DNA of 64,000 bases from Algoriphagus lacus (GTDB lineage Bacteria > Bacteroidota > Bacteroidia > Cytophagales > Cyclobacteriaceae), in contig NZ_QXML01000001.1 of the NCBI RefSeq assembly GCF_003583985.1, forward strand, positions 186,001 through 250,000, read 5' to 3'. Below the pieces are notes generated by a model that made no database searches, was not told where the DNA came from, and saw only the letters and a program-made list of their open reading frames with translations. A program made the translations under genes and the position numbers. Positions 53,085 through 62,090 of the stretch are shown here, piece by piece; the first letter of the stretch is position 1, and every line of letters starts with the position of its first letter.

Positions 53085-53837
53085 TTAGGAATCCAGCCAA
53101 GTTTTGAATTCTCCCACTTTTTCCCTGCTGATCAGAATATCGGAATCCTGACAGTTCTTGAGTTTTACTTTCAGTCGACTGTTGGAATAGGCCAGTACTT
53201 CCTCCACAGCATCCACACGGCTGAGGTATTTCCGGTTGAGTCGAAAAAACAGGGCAGGATCGACTTGTGACTCTACCTGTTCCAAAGTGGAATCGAGGAC
53301 ATATTTTTTCCCTGCATCAGTTTGCAAAAAAGTCACCCGTTCCTCGCTGAAGAAAAAGGAGACTTCCTCCATGGGCACACTTTGGATTTTTTCTCCAAAG
53401 CGAACCAAGAACCTGCTTTTAAAGCTCTTTTTATCCGGCTGAAGCAATTCTTTCAAAAGTTCCAGATCCAAACTGGGTTTAATTTGTCGGGACTTGTACT
53501 TTTCTATAGCCTGTCCAAGGGCTTCCGGGTCAATTGGCTTGAGCAAATAGTCAATTGCATTGACCTGAAAAGCCCGAATCGCATACTGATCATAAGCGGT
53601 GATGAAAATTACGGGGGAAGAGACCTTTACTTTTTCAAAAATCTCAAAGCTAATCCCGTCGGCAAGTTGGATATCGCAGAAAATCAGATCCGGAGCCGGG
53701 TTTTCTTCAAACCACTTAACCGCGCGACTTACTGTGTCGAGATTGCCCACGAAATCGCCATCCACAAAATGTCCCTTGAGAAGCTTGATCAAACGGTTGG
53801 CTGCGGGCTTTTCGTCTTCGATGATCAGGATGTTCAT
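53085..53837 (-). CDS. LytTR-family response regulator
   Basis: 250 residues. Receiver domain (1-120): acidic pocket IIEDEKPAAN, phosphoacceptor Asp55 (LIFCDIQLAD), Thr in FITAYDQYAI and Lys in DYLLKPID. LytTR DNA-binding domain (about 145-245): FLVRFGEKIQSVPMEEVSFF, VLDSTLEQVESQVDPALFFR, LNRKYLSRVDAV. The Asp-x-Arg-Lys-Tyr block and beta-type fold are typical. The start overlaps the kinase gene by four bases (53834-53837), so the pair is translationally coupled. It probably binds direct repeats upstream of its targets. Confidence 0.93.
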   Translation of the reverse strand: MNILIIEDEKPAANRLIKLLKGHFVDGDFVGNLDTVSRAVKWFEENPAPDLIFCDIQLADGISFEIFEKVKVSSPVIFITAYDQYAIRAFQVNAIDYLLKPIDPEALGQAIEKYKSRQIKPSLDLELLKELLQPDKKSFKSRFLVRFGEKIQSVPMEEVSFFFSEERVTFLQTDAGKKYVLDSTLEQVESQVDPALFFRLNRKYLSRVDAVEEVLAYSNSRLKVKLKNCQDSDILISREKVGEFKTWLDS

Positions 53838-54910
53838 GGATTGATTTTTAAAAGTGGTAGCCGAACAAAAAATTCCTCTTCGGTTTGGACGATTTCGGGC
53901 ACGCGGTCGCTGAGTAGTCGATAGCGCGACCGGATATTTTCCAAACCGACACCGGTAGAAGGTTCATTTTGACTAGTCTTCGGCTGGAAGGTATTGCTAA
54001 CCCAAAGCTCATCTCCCTTTTGAAGAATTGAGATATTGAGCGGATTTTCCTGAGAGGCAATATTGTGCTTTATGGCATTTTCAAGCAAAAGTTGTAGGGA
54101 AAGCGGAGGCAAAAAGCAGCCTTTGCAGTTGGGAACGTCCATTTTGAAGTTCAGATTTTCTTCAAATCGGATCTTCTGAAGTTCAAGGTAGTTTTTGGCA
54201 AAATCCAGTTCCCGATCCAGTTCTACCAATTGTTCCTGCTGAACATCGAGTACGTAGCGGTAGATTTTGCTGAGCTTTTGGATAAAGGCCGCGGACTTGT
54301 CGGCATCCTCATAGACTAAGTTGGACAGAGCGTTGAGCGAATTGAAAAGGAAATGTGGATTTAACTGGTCCTTGAGACTTTGGTATTGGCTGGCAAGTTT
54401 TTCGGAACGGAGTTGCTCGGCCTCGATGGCGGATTTTTTCCATTCCATGAGCCATGACCGGGCGGTGAAAATCGCCATAAATACCAACGCAATGGTCATC
54501 GGAGTAAGCGTAAATTTGAAAATTGCCCTCCAGGGAATTTGGCCTAATTCAAATTTCCACTCGATCCAGGCATAGAAAAAGACAATCACAAAACTCACCA
54601 AATAGGCATAGACCAAATAGGTCGAAACGGTTAAAAAAAGTCGTTTTACCGGTTCATGCAACCAGGAAACCCGAGGTTCCCAGTACTCCTGGACCGTATT
54701 TCCCCCAAAGCTCAGGGCCATGGAGACGCAAAATGAAAACAAAAAATCAGGAAAAAGGCTGATAATATCCTCAAGACTAAGGAAGCAAATCGGACAAAAA
54801 ATCACCTGCAGGAAAGACGCAATCAAGAAGTTGATGAGTAGAAACTTCTTGAAATCTCGCCAGATTCCTTTCTCGGCTTTGCAGTCGGTGGCTGATGATG
54901 CTTGGGTCAT
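53834..54910 (-). CDS. LytS/YehU-type sensor histidine kinase
   Basis: 358 residues from the first ATG at 54910 (the open frame reaches a TTG at 54979). Four membrane helices at about 22-160 are followed by a coiled linker (WKKSAIEAEQLRSEKLASQY). The His_kinase phosphoacceptor is in LKDQLNPHFLFNSLNALSNL. The HATPase domain has LPPLSLQLLLENAIKHNI and GVGLENIRSRYRLL. It is the partner of the overlapping LytTR regulator. It lacks a periplasmic sensor domain, so it should sense a membrane-embedded or cytoplasmic signal. The operon continues to the VIT-like and barrel genes. Confidence 0.92.
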   Translation of the reverse strand: MTQASSATDCKAEKGIWRDFKKFLLINFLIASFLQVIFCPICFLSLEDIISLFPDFLFSFCVSMALSFGGNTVQEYWEPRVSWLHEPVKRLFLTVSTYLVYAYLVSFVIVFFYAWIEWKFELGQIPWRAIFKFTLTPMTIALVFMAIFTARSWLMEWKKSAIEAEQLRSEKLASQYQSLKDQLNPHFLFNSLNALSNLVYEDADKSAAFIQKLSKIYRYVLDVQQEQLVELDRELDFAKNYLELQKIRFEENLNFKMDVPNCKGCFLPPLSLQLLLENAIKHNIASQENPLNISILQKGDELWVSNTFQPKTSQNEPSTGVGLENIRSRYRLLSDRVPEIVQTEEEFFVRLPLLKINP

Positions 54911-55036
54911 GTGGGAATTTAGGAAAAACCGCAGGATTTCGGATTTCGAACTGGTGATTTCAAGTTTTTCTAAACTCAAACTCCCCCGAAACTCGGTTTC
55001 GGAGGAGAGGAATTGGTTTAGTTTTCTAATGGAGAA

Positions 55037-55681
55037 TTATTTGCAGACTCCGGCTACTTGCTCGGCTTGGTCTTTTCCCCAAGTAGGTAGGAGGTAGTTC
55101 TCAGTCACTTTAGCTTCTTCTTTTGCAAAAAGCTCCAAACCGACTCTGGCCAATCCGCATGCTTTCTCAGGTCCGCTGCCAAAGAACTGAGACATTCCCA
55201 ATTCCATTTGAGCCATCAATGTGGTCGCCCTTGGATTTTCTTTGTCCAGCGCGATTGCCTTTCCAAACGTCTGCATGGCCAAAGGGCTCATTTCCTGTCC
55301 CCGGCTCATCGGATCTACGGATAGTTTTCCCATGATAATAAACCCTTTCAATGCGGTTATCTCTGAATTGTTTGGGGCGATTTTATCTGCTTTTGTGACT
55401 AATTCCATCGCCTGGTCAAAGTATTCATCTTTGTTGACTTCAAATCGGAAAGCGGCAATGCTCTGAAGGTAGGCGGCATAGTACAGGGGGAGCCATTCGG
55501 TTGTTTTTGCCTCCGCGATTCTGAGAAATCCATTGGTTACGGTCTGTGATTCGGCAGGTGTTTGGATGCTTTTCATGGCAGCAATCTGCGTTTTCATCGC
55601 GTTTTCAAAGGCCGGATCATTGGCTGACACCTTAAAAATGAAGGCAAAAACAAGGACGAGTGTGGATAAGATAGTTTTCAT
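55037..55681 (-). CDS. Exported protein of unknown function, TPR-like
   Basis: 214 residues with signal peptide MKTILSTLVLVFAFIFKVSA. The mature part is helical with TPR-like spacing (YFDQAMELVTKADKIAPNNS, FGKAIALDKENPRATTLMAQ) but only about two clear units. Two Cys residues (about 181 and 213) may form a disulfide in the periplasm. The gene sits between the TonB-dependent receptor gene (11 bp upstream) and the LytS gene (127 bp downstream to its ATG), so it is probably co-transcribed with the receptor. No named family recognised. Confidence 0.72.
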   Translation of the reverse strand: MKTILSTLVLVFAFIFKVSANDPAFENAMKTQIAAMKSIQTPAESQTVTNGFLRIAEAKTTEWLPLYYAAYLQSIAAFRFEVNKDEYFDQAMELVTKADKIAPNNSEITALKGFIIMGKLSVDPMSRGQEMSPLAMQTFGKAIALDKENPRATTLMAQMELGMSQFFGSGPEKACGLARVGLELFAKEEAKVTENYLLPTWGKDQAEQVAGVCK

Positions 55682-55692
55682 AGAAATTAGTA

Positions 55693-57852
55693 TTAGAGGT
55701 TGTTTAATTGATTTGCGTTTTTGTCTTTGGAAAGGGTCAGAAAAATCCCAAGGAAGAGAAACCTTGGAGCTCCCTGACCCTGAGGGATCGATTCAAACTG
55801 TCCCTGCTCGTTTGGAGTAAGGGCATATTGATACCCGAAAATGTTCTCATGCCCAGTCACGTTGGTGACTGCTGCGTGAATAATCAGATTGGGACGGGGC
55901 AAGTAGCTCCAGCTCAGACTGAGATTCTGGTACGAGACTGTTTTGGAATTCATTTCTCCAGGAAAATTGGGATCAGTGTAGGTCAATCCATCATTGAAAG
56001 ACCAGGACATCCCTAACTGGGATTTCAGCGTGGGTACAAAATGCTTCACTACTACTGAAAAGTTATGTTTCGGTGCAAAGTCCGGTTGAACCTGTGTCTC
56101 ATACTGCTGATAGCTTCGCTTGCTATCCACAAAGCTGTAGGTGATCCAGTAATCGGTGTTTTTCAGGGATTTACGATCTCTAAAAAACAGGTCAAAGCCT
56201 TGGGCAAAGCCCTCACCCTCGTTTCGGATATTTTGGGGATTTTGAGGAATTCCGTCGTACCTCACCAAGTGGTCGTAAGACTTGTAGAATGCTTCCGCCC
56301 GGAAGGTGATCCCCTCTTTTTGAAGGAGGTAATTGGCAATCAGGTGCTCGGATTGGGTATTTTTGAGATCAGGATTGAGTACTCGAAGATTTTCCAGGGG
56401 CAGTTGATGAAACCTTCCGGCTGCGAAAGAAAATGTACCGTTTTCCGAAATTTTATAGGCTAGAGAGGCTCTGGGATCCAGCCATTCTTCGGAAGCCAAA
56501 GAAGAGACTCCACTTCTAAGGCCGGTTCGGAGGACAAATTTCCGACTCAGAAACCAGTCCCACTCAGTAAAGAGATAGACTTGGTTTTCTCCAAACGATC
56601 TTGAAAACCCAGGCTCAGTCAGCGTTTCCTGGTAATCATTTCGGAAATATTCCAATCCGTTTTTTGCAGCGATTCGGTCACTGAAGTCGTAAGTGGCGGT
56701 GAATTTGGCGTGGCTAAGGTTGTTTTTACGCTCCAGATTTAAACCATCCAGGTTGTACAAGTCCTTGTTGTGAGAATAGGAAAACCCTCCAAATAGAGAC
56801 CATCCGTTTTCATAGGCCCTTCTCCAATTAGTTTGAGCATAAGAATAGGAATTGGTGAGGTCGACCAAGATGCCTCGGCTTTCAATTCCGGGTTGAGGTT
56901 GCCAGAGTTTCATTCCTCCGGTCTCAGTACGGGCAAGAACTTTCCAGAGGCCTCCTTTAGCAGTTTTTTGTTGGGCGGCTACTTCCAAGTCTATTCCATA
57001 AGGCGCTCTTTCCCAATCAAAATCCTGCTTGATCAGTGCTTGATAGGGTTTCAAGTCAAATATATTTCCCGATACCGTTAGGCTTCTTTGATCATTAGCC
57101 AGAGTATGGGAATAACCACCGCCAACTGACATGATCGACAAATCTCCCTGGCTTCGCTTTGCCAGATCTTTGGTATTCAGTGCCAAAGCAGAAGAAAGAG
57201 CCTGTCCATACTCGGCGGAATAGCCACCGGTGGAAAAGAATGTGCCCTTGAAGAGATTGGGATTGAATCGGGTACGGGTGGGAACGTTTCCGGCAGTAGT
57301 GCCATAAGCATTTCCGACACGCATGCCATCGATAAAAATCCCAACCTCACTTGCATCTCCTCCTCTGACGAAAAGTCGACCGTCATTTCCCACGGTGGAA
57401 GTACCGGGCAAAGTTTGGAATGCCCCTACGATGTCTCCCATGGCAGAGGGAGTGGTAACGATGTCAAGTGGTCGGAGGATGACCGATTTTTTTTCATCAG
57501 AAGCCTCAATTGCTCCTGCCGAAATAGTTACCGTATTTAGCTCGCTAAATTCCTCTTTAAGCGTTATTACGGGGATTTTAATAGATTCTCCATTGAGTTC
57601 CAAGGCCTGTTCCTGGGTCTTGAAACCCATCATGCTGATCACGAGCAATTGAGTGCCAGACTCGGCGCTTTCGAAATTGAACTCACCGTTTTCATCCGAG
57701 CTGGTGCCGTCAAAGCTGCCTTTGATAAAAACATTGACGCCGGGTAGGGGCAGATTTTTCTCGTCCAGGACTTTTCCGGAAATAACCGTTTGGGCAAAAA
57801 CTGCACCTTGGAGAAAAACAAAGGAGGCAAAAAGTGTGAGTCGGATTTTCAT
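55693..57852 (-). CDS. TonB-dependent receptor with CarboxypepD_reg N-terminal domain
   Basis: 719 residues from the ATG at 57852 (MKIRLTLFASFVFLQGAVFA signal); the frame opens at a TTG 57897. Residues about 22-105 are a carboxypeptidase-regulatory-like domain (VISGKVLDEKNLPLPGVNVF). The plug follows (VTTPSAMGDIVGAFQTLPGT, DGRLFVRGGDASEVGIFIDG). A 22-strand barrel then runs to the C-terminus, ending APRFLFLGIFLTLS with a short tail. It imports a ligand too large for porins with TonB energy. No SusD partner is present, so a siderophore, metal or small-compound ligand is more likely than a glycan. It is followed by a small exported protein gene. Confidence 0.92.
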   Translation of the reverse strand: MKIRLTLFASFVFLQGAVFAQTVISGKVLDEKNLPLPGVNVFIKGSFDGTSSDENGEFNFESAESGTQLLVISMMGFKTQEQALELNGESIKIPVITLKEEFSELNTVTISAGAIEASDEKKSVILRPLDIVTTPSAMGDIVGAFQTLPGTSTVGNDGRLFVRGGDASEVGIFIDGMRVGNAYGTTAGNVPTRTRFNPNLFKGTFFSTGGYSAEYGQALSSALALNTKDLAKRSQGDLSIMSVGGGYSHTLANDQRSLTVSGNIFDLKPYQALIKQDFDWERAPYGIDLEVAAQQKTAKGGLWKVLARTETGGMKLWQPQPGIESRGILVDLTNSYSYAQTNWRRAYENGWSLFGGFSYSHNKDLYNLDGLNLERKNNLSHAKFTATYDFSDRIAAKNGLEYFRNDYQETLTEPGFSRSFGENQVYLFTEWDWFLSRKFVLRTGLRSGVSSLASEEWLDPRASLAYKISENGTFSFAAGRFHQLPLENLRVLNPDLKNTQSEHLIANYLLQKEGITFRAEAFYKSYDHLVRYDGIPQNPQNIRNEGEGFAQGFDLFFRDRKSLKNTDYWITYSFVDSKRSYQQYETQVQPDFAPKHNFSVVVKHFVPTLKSQLGMSWSFNDGLTYTDPNFPGEMNSKTVSYQNLSLSWSYLPRPNLIIHAAVTNVTGHENIFGYQYALTPNEQGQFESIPQGQGAPRFLFLGIFLTLSKDKNANQLNNL

Positions 57853-57980
57853 TTCGATTCGGATTTGAACCAAAATTGAAGTGGCTTTCCCAATCAAAAA
57901 ATTAAACCTGACTGAAGTGTGAAATTCACCTACTGAACTTCACCAGCTTATGCCTGAAATGAAACGGGCTAAGAAAAAAT

Positions 57981-58003
57981 GCCCTTGGATTAAGTCCAAG
58001 GGC
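57981..58003 (-). terminator. Terminator of the M28 peptidase gene
   Basis: A 9-bp perfect stem GCCCTTGGA / TCCAAGGGC with a 5-nt loop. In minus orientation it is followed by ATTTTTTC. It lies 32 bp beyond the peptidase stop. Confidence 0.8.
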
Positions 58004-58035
58004 GTTTCAAATATATTGGCAGCGTGCAAGAAGTA

Positions 58036-59277
58036 TTAGAACTTCACAACCGCTTCCACTTTTTGTCCGGAGCGCTCGATCACCACTTTGGTAGAATCAC
58101 CCTTCTGGAAAGCACTAAGTGCACGCATGTAACTCATCATGTCATAGACTGTCGAGTCGCCAAGTTGTACGACTACGTCTCCCTTTTGAAGTCCTGCTGC
58201 CTGGGCAGGTTTGCCTTCGGAGACTCCATCCACACGCATCCCTTTTCCATCAAACATGTAATCAGGAACCACACCCATCGATACGGTGAATCGAGGAGAG
58301 TCGCTGGAATCTTTGGTTTTGGCGAAAGCCAGTTTGGGTTCAGCATCCAGTTGAGTCACAAGGCGGGAAATGTAGCGCACCACTTTCACCAAACCTTCGT
58401 AATTGATCTTTTCCGAATCGTCCCCAGGCTTGTGGTAATCTTCATGCTGACCGGTGAAAAAGTGTAAAACAGGAAGATCCTGGAGGTAGAAAGAAGTGTG
58501 GTCAGATGGACCCACACCTGATTCGGAGGTGACCAATTTCAGGCTATCGGCATTTATCTGATCAAAAACAGGGACGAAGCTCGGGCTCGTTCCCACACCA
58601 TTGATAGCAAGTGACTTTTCTTCATTGAGTCGGCCTACCATGTCCATGTTAACCATGTAATTGACCGTTTTGAGGTCAATCGTCGGGTTTTTCACAAAAT
58701 AGTTGGAACCCCAAAGGCCGTTTTCTTCCCCGGAAAATGCGATGAAAAGAATGTTGTTTTTAAGTTCTTCATGCGTCAGAATTTGCGCCAAAGCCAACAA
58801 TGCTGCAGTTCCTGATGCATTGTCATCGGCACCGTTGTGGATAGCGGAATCGCCACGATGCAGCGAACCCTGGCCACCCATGCCCAAATGGTCAAAATGG
58901 GCTCCGATCACGATGGTTTTGTCTGCTTTTTTATCCAAAAACCCGATCACATTCCTTCCGGTAATCCCTGCACCATTAGTACCGATGACCGCCTCTTCAT
59001 GCGGATTGCTGGGTTTGGAAACAGTAAACGGCTGGAAAAATCCTTCGGTTCCCATAGGCTGCAAGCCGATTTTTTCGAATTCTTTAGCGAGGTATTCGGC
59101 AGCTTTTTGTTCACCATCGGTTCCAATAGCTCTTCCTCCCAACTCATCCGCTGCCAGAAAGGTCACGTCTTCCTTGAGTTCTGATAGCAATTTTTCATCA
59201 CTTGGAGGACCATCGCAGGCGCTGATCCAAACTCCAGAAATAAGAGCGAAAAAGGAATATGTGAGAGTTTTCTTCAT
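58036..59277 (-). CDS. M28-family zinc aminopeptidase lipoprotein with C-terminal PDZ domain
   Basis: 413 residues; lipobox at GVWISAC (Cys21). The M28 catalytic domain fills about 35-305. Zinc ligands and catalytic residues are visible: His in GAHFDHLGMGG, bridging Asp in HNGADDNASG, the Glu pair in AFSGEENGLWGS, Asp in YMVNMDMVGRL and His in TGQHEDYHKPGDD. A PDZ domain (about 330-410, MRVDGVSEGKPAQAAGLQKG, DVVVQLGDSTVYD) may select substrate C-termini. It removes N-terminal residues from peptides in the periplasm. It is transcribed alone, divergent from the TolB-like gene. Confidence 0.93.
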   Translation of the reverse strand: MKKTLTYSFFALISGVWISACDGPPSDEKLLSELKEDVTFLAADELGGRAIGTDGEQKAAEYLAKEFEKIGLQPMGTEGFFQPFTVSKPSNPHEEAVIGTNGAGITGRNVIGFLDKKADKTIVIGAHFDHLGMGGQGSLHRGDSAIHNGADDNASGTAALLALAQILTHEELKNNILFIAFSGEENGLWGSNYFVKNPTIDLKTVNYMVNMDMVGRLNEEKSLAINGVGTSPSFVPVFDQINADSLKLVTSESGVGPSDHTSFYLQDLPVLHFFTGQHEDYHKPGDDSEKINYEGLVKVVRYISRLVTQLDAEPKLAFAKTKDSSDSPRFTVSMGVVPDYMFDGKGMRVDGVSEGKPAQAAGLQKGDVVVQLGDSTVYDMMSYMRALSAFQKGDSTKVVIERSGQKVEAVVKF

Positions 59278-59296
59278 GTTTTAAGTCGATTTAGTC

Positions 59297-59328
59297 CAAA
59301 GATAATAATTGGTATCTTCGCCCAGCAA
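59297..59328 (-). promoter_or_regulatory. Candidate promoter of the M28 peptidase gene
   Basis: On the minus strand, TTG (59326-59328), 21 bp, TATCTTTG (59297-59304), a perfect TAnnTTTG box about 20 bp upstream of the ATG at 59277. The spacer is one or two bases longer than usual. Confidence 0.5.
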
Positions 59329-59351
59329 TTCTTTCAATTTCAATCCAAAAA

Positions 59352-60455
59352 ATGAGACAACTCCTTGTTCCTGCCCTGCTTTTGGCTTTTGCCTGCAGTC
59401 CAAAAACAGAAACCGTGACTGAACCCGAGGCCCGTTCTGCCACAGACTCGCTTTTACTTCATCCGGAAGAAATGAAGTATTTGAAAAACATCAAGCAACT
59501 GACCTTCGGTGGGAATAATGCGGAAGCATATTGGGCTTTTAACGACAGCATGCTCGTTTTTCAGTCGGATTTCAAGGATTGGGGAGCAGCTTGTGACCAG
59601 ATTTTTTACCTGAACTGGAGAACAGATGATTTGAAAACCATTGCTCCAAAACAAATCAGCACCGGATTGGGAAGAACGACTTGTTCCTATTTCCTGCCGG
59701 GAGACAAAACCATCGTCTATGCTTCCACACATTTGGGAGGAGATGCCTGTCCTCCGGTACCGGAGCGAAGGTCGGATGGGAAATATGTGTGGCCGATCTA
59801 CGACAGCTTTGACATTTTCACCGCAGATCTCAACGGGACTATCCTTTCCCAATTGACCAGCGAACCCGGCTATGACGCCGAGGCGACTGTTTCTCCAAAA
59901 GGTGACAAAATTGTGTTTACATCCATGCGGAGCGGGGATTTGGAGCTTTATACCATGAATATTGATGGGACGGATGTAAAGCAAATCACGACAGAGTTGG
60001 GCTATGACGGAGGAGCATTTTTCTCCCCGGATGGCAGCAAAATCGTCTGGAGAGCTTCCCGACCTCAGACCGAAGAAGAAACCAAGGAATACAAAGATTT
60101 GCTGAAAGAGGGTTTGGTAAAGCCGACAGACATGGAACTCTATGTAGCGAATGCAGACGGTACGGAGATCCGAAAAATTACCAGCTTAGGCAAAGCAAAC
60201 TGGGCACCGTTTTTCCATCCTTCCGGTGAAAAGCTGATTTTCGCTTCCAATCACCAGACCGAGCGCGGTTTTCCTTTCAACCTCTTTATGATCAATCTGG
60301 ACGGAACTGGCTTGACCCGAATCACCCATGACGGCACTTTTGATGCTTTTCCTGTTTTCTCCAATGACGGAAAGTACCTCGTGTTCTCCTCCAACAGAAA
60401 CAACGGTGGGACTAGGGACACGAATTTGTTTGTAGCCGAATGGATTGGGGATTAA
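59352..60455 (+). CDS. TolB-like (PD40) beta-propeller lipoprotein
   Basis: 367 residues; lipoprotein signal MRQLLVPALLLAFAC with Cys at 15. The mature protein consists of PD40-type repeats: YDAEATVSPKGDKIVFTSMR, YDGGAFFSPDGSKIVWRASR, NWAPFFHPSGEKLIFASNHQ, FDAFPVFSNDGKYLVFSSNR. This is the WD40-like propeller of TolB and related proteins, usually a protein-protein interaction platform in the envelope. It lacks the N-terminal TolB domain, so it is not the Tol-Pal TolB itself. Single gene with its own terminator. Confidence 0.9.
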   Translation: MRQLLVPALLLAFACSPKTETVTEPEARSATDSLLLHPEEMKYLKNIKQLTFGGNNAEAYWAFNDSMLVFQSDFKDWGAACDQIFYLNWRTDDLKTIAPKQISTGLGRTTCSYFLPGDKTIVYASTHLGGDACPPVPERRSDGKYVWPIYDSFDIFTADLNGTILSQLTSEPGYDAEATVSPKGDKIVFTSMRSGDLELYTMNIDGTDVKQITTELGYDGGAFFSPDGSKIVWRASRPQTEEETKEYKDLLKEGLVKPTDMELYVANADGTEIRKITSLGKANWAPFFHPSGEKLIFASNHQTERGFPFNLFMINLDGTGLTRITHDGTFDAFPVFSNDGKYLVFSSNRNNGGTRDTNLFVAEWIGD

Positions 60456-60475
60456 TGTGATTTCCTATTAAAGTC

Positions 60476-60503
60476 AAAACCACCTTTCGGGGTGGTTTTT
60501 TCT
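60476..60503. terminator. Bidirectional terminator between TolB-like and photolyase genes
   Basis: AAAACCACC (60476-60484) pairs with GGTGGTTTT (60491-60499) around a 6-nt loop, with T runs on both strands. It separates two convergent genes 49 bp apart. Confidence 0.82.
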
Positions 60504-60504
60504 T

Positions 60505-62034
60505 TTACAGGGAATCCAGGTTTTTTAGATAAAACTCCGCCTGATTCAGTACTTCCTGCTTGTTTCCCATTTTGTCCCAAGTCCGGTACATCATGCCGAT
60601 GCGGGGATTTTTCTCCAAGTTCTCCCGGTTTCGGGCGTAAAAATGCCAATATAGACTATTGAATGGACAGGAGCCAGGCCCTGTTTTTTTACCAGAATCA
60701 TACGCGCAAGTATCACAGTAATTGCCTTGCTTTTTGATGTAGTTGGCAGAGGAGACGTATGGCTTGGTGCCAACGATGCCTCCATCCGCAAACTGGCTCA
60801 TTCCACGGGTATTGGTGATTTCCACCCACTCGATGGCGTCAATGTAGATTCCGAGGTACCAACGGTCCACCTCGTCTGGGTGAATTCCAGCGAGCAAGGC
60901 AAAGTTTCCGGTGACCATCAGACGTTGGATGTGATGCGCATAGGCCAATTCCAACGTCTGCCCGATCGATTGACTTAGGCAATTCATTTTGGTTTTGCCA
61001 GTCCAAAACCAGTCCGGTAGTTTTCGCTCGTGACCAAAAAAATTGAGCTCAGCAAAATCCGGCATTTTGGCCCAATAAATTCCCCGCATGTATTCCCTCC
61101 ATCCGAGGATTTGGCGGATAAATCCCTCCACTTGCGCAATGGAAATCCGATCCTGATGTTGATACCAATACTGCTCTACTGTCTGGACGACTTCCAACGG
61201 GGAAATCATTTTGGTGTTGAGTGAAAAGCTCAGTCGGGAATGGAAGAGGTAAGGATCCCAGGTAGTCAATGCATCTTGGTAGGCGCCAAAACACTCCAAA
61301 AGATTTTTACAGAAATACTCCAAAACCTCCAGACTTTCCTGTCGAGAGGTCGGCCAGGGAAAATTTTCCGGATCGATCGTGCCCAAAGTTTTCACACCAC
61401 TTTTCTCCAGCATTTCAACTATAGAACTGACATCCTTCCGGTGGATTAATGCCTTTTTGAGCAGCTTCCTGTCTTTCAATGCCTGTCGGTTTTCTTGGTC
61501 GTAGTTCCATTGACCAGTGATCGGCTGACTCCCATCCATCAGAATGTGATACTTTTTGCGCATCTCCCGATAAAAACTCTCCATCAGGAAGGTTTTCTTT
61601 CCTTTGAAAAAGTCCTTCAAAAATTCACGGGAAGTCATAAAATGCTCCGAATCCACTGCAACTGAAGGAATGGTAAGTTTTTCGCAGAGTTCATTCACAA
61701 GCTCATCCAATCGATATTCGTCCGGAAGCTGGTATTCAAACCGATCAAAGCATTCTTTTTGAACTAACCACTGAATTTGATCTGAGAGATTTTGTTGGTT
61801 TTCAGGATGATCAAGCGTGAAGTAAAGGACCTGATGTCCTGCTTCGATAAGCTCCTCAGAAAAGGTCCGCATAGACAGAAAGAATCCCACAATTTTCTGA
61901 ATATGATGCGTCACGTAATCAGTTTCCTGACGCATCTCCATCATCAGGTAGGTGATTGAGGGATCAACTTCTGAAAACCATGAGTGTTTGCTGTTAAGCT
62001 GATCACCCAAGATCAGGCGTAAGGTTTTGGGCAT
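60505..62034 (-). CDS. FeS-type bacterial cryptochrome/(6-4) photolyase (PhrB/CryB-like)
   Basis: 509 residues, usual length. The N-terminal alpha/beta domain (1-130, LRLILGDQLNSKHSWF) is of the photolyase-related type. The helical FAD domain holds FIRQILGWREYMRGIYWAKM and the region NFALLAGIHPDEVDRWYLGI. Four Cys match the [4Fe-4S] set of this subfamily: one in MNCLSQSIGQ and three in NYCDTCAYDSG and GSCPFNSLYW. These enzymes repair (6-4) photoproducts with light and carry a lumazine-type antenna. It is transcribed alone in front of PorP and separated from it by a terminator. Confidence 0.93.
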   Translation of the reverse strand: MPKTLRLILGDQLNSKHSWFSEVDPSITYLMMEMRQETDYVTHHIQKIVGFFLSMRTFSEELIEAGHQVLYFTLDHPENQQNLSDQIQWLVQKECFDRFEYQLPDEYRLDELVNELCEKLTIPSVAVDSEHFMTSREFLKDFFKGKKTFLMESFYREMRKKYHILMDGSQPITGQWNYDQENRQALKDRKLLKKALIHRKDVSSIVEMLEKSGVKTLGTIDPENFPWPTSRQESLEVLEYFCKNLLECFGAYQDALTTWDPYLFHSRLSFSLNTKMISPLEVVQTVEQYWYQHQDRISIAQVEGFIRQILGWREYMRGIYWAKMPDFAELNFFGHERKLPDWFWTGKTKMNCLSQSIGQTLELAYAHHIQRLMVTGNFALLAGIHPDEVDRWYLGIYIDAIEWVEITNTRGMSQFADGGIVGTKPYVSSANYIKKQGNYCDTCAYDSGKKTGPGSCPFNSLYWHFYARNRENLEKNPRIGMMYRTWDKMGNKQEVLNQAEFYLKNLDSL

Positions 62035-62035
62035 A

Positions 62036-62068
62036 AAAAAAGGACTTTAATTGCTTAAAGCCCTTTTC
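62036..62068 (-). terminator. Terminator of the PorP/SprF gene
   Basis: In minus orientation AAAAGGGCTTTAA pairs with TTAAAGTCCTTTTTT (one G-T pair, loop GCAA-type), followed by T. It is 22 bp after the PorP stop and directly upstream of the photolyase ATG. Confidence 0.75.
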
Positions 62069-62090
62069 CAAACCCATTGTTTATAAAAAA

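Noticed and set aside
52647..53270. A 207-codon plus-strand frame across the membrane-protein and regulator genes
   Set aside because: It is antisense to two well-supported genes and has no coherent domain.
59352..60455. TolB of the Tol-Pal system
   Set aside because: It has the propeller repeats but lacks the N-terminal TolB domain and any tol or pal neighbour, and it carries a lipobox. It was called TolB-like only.
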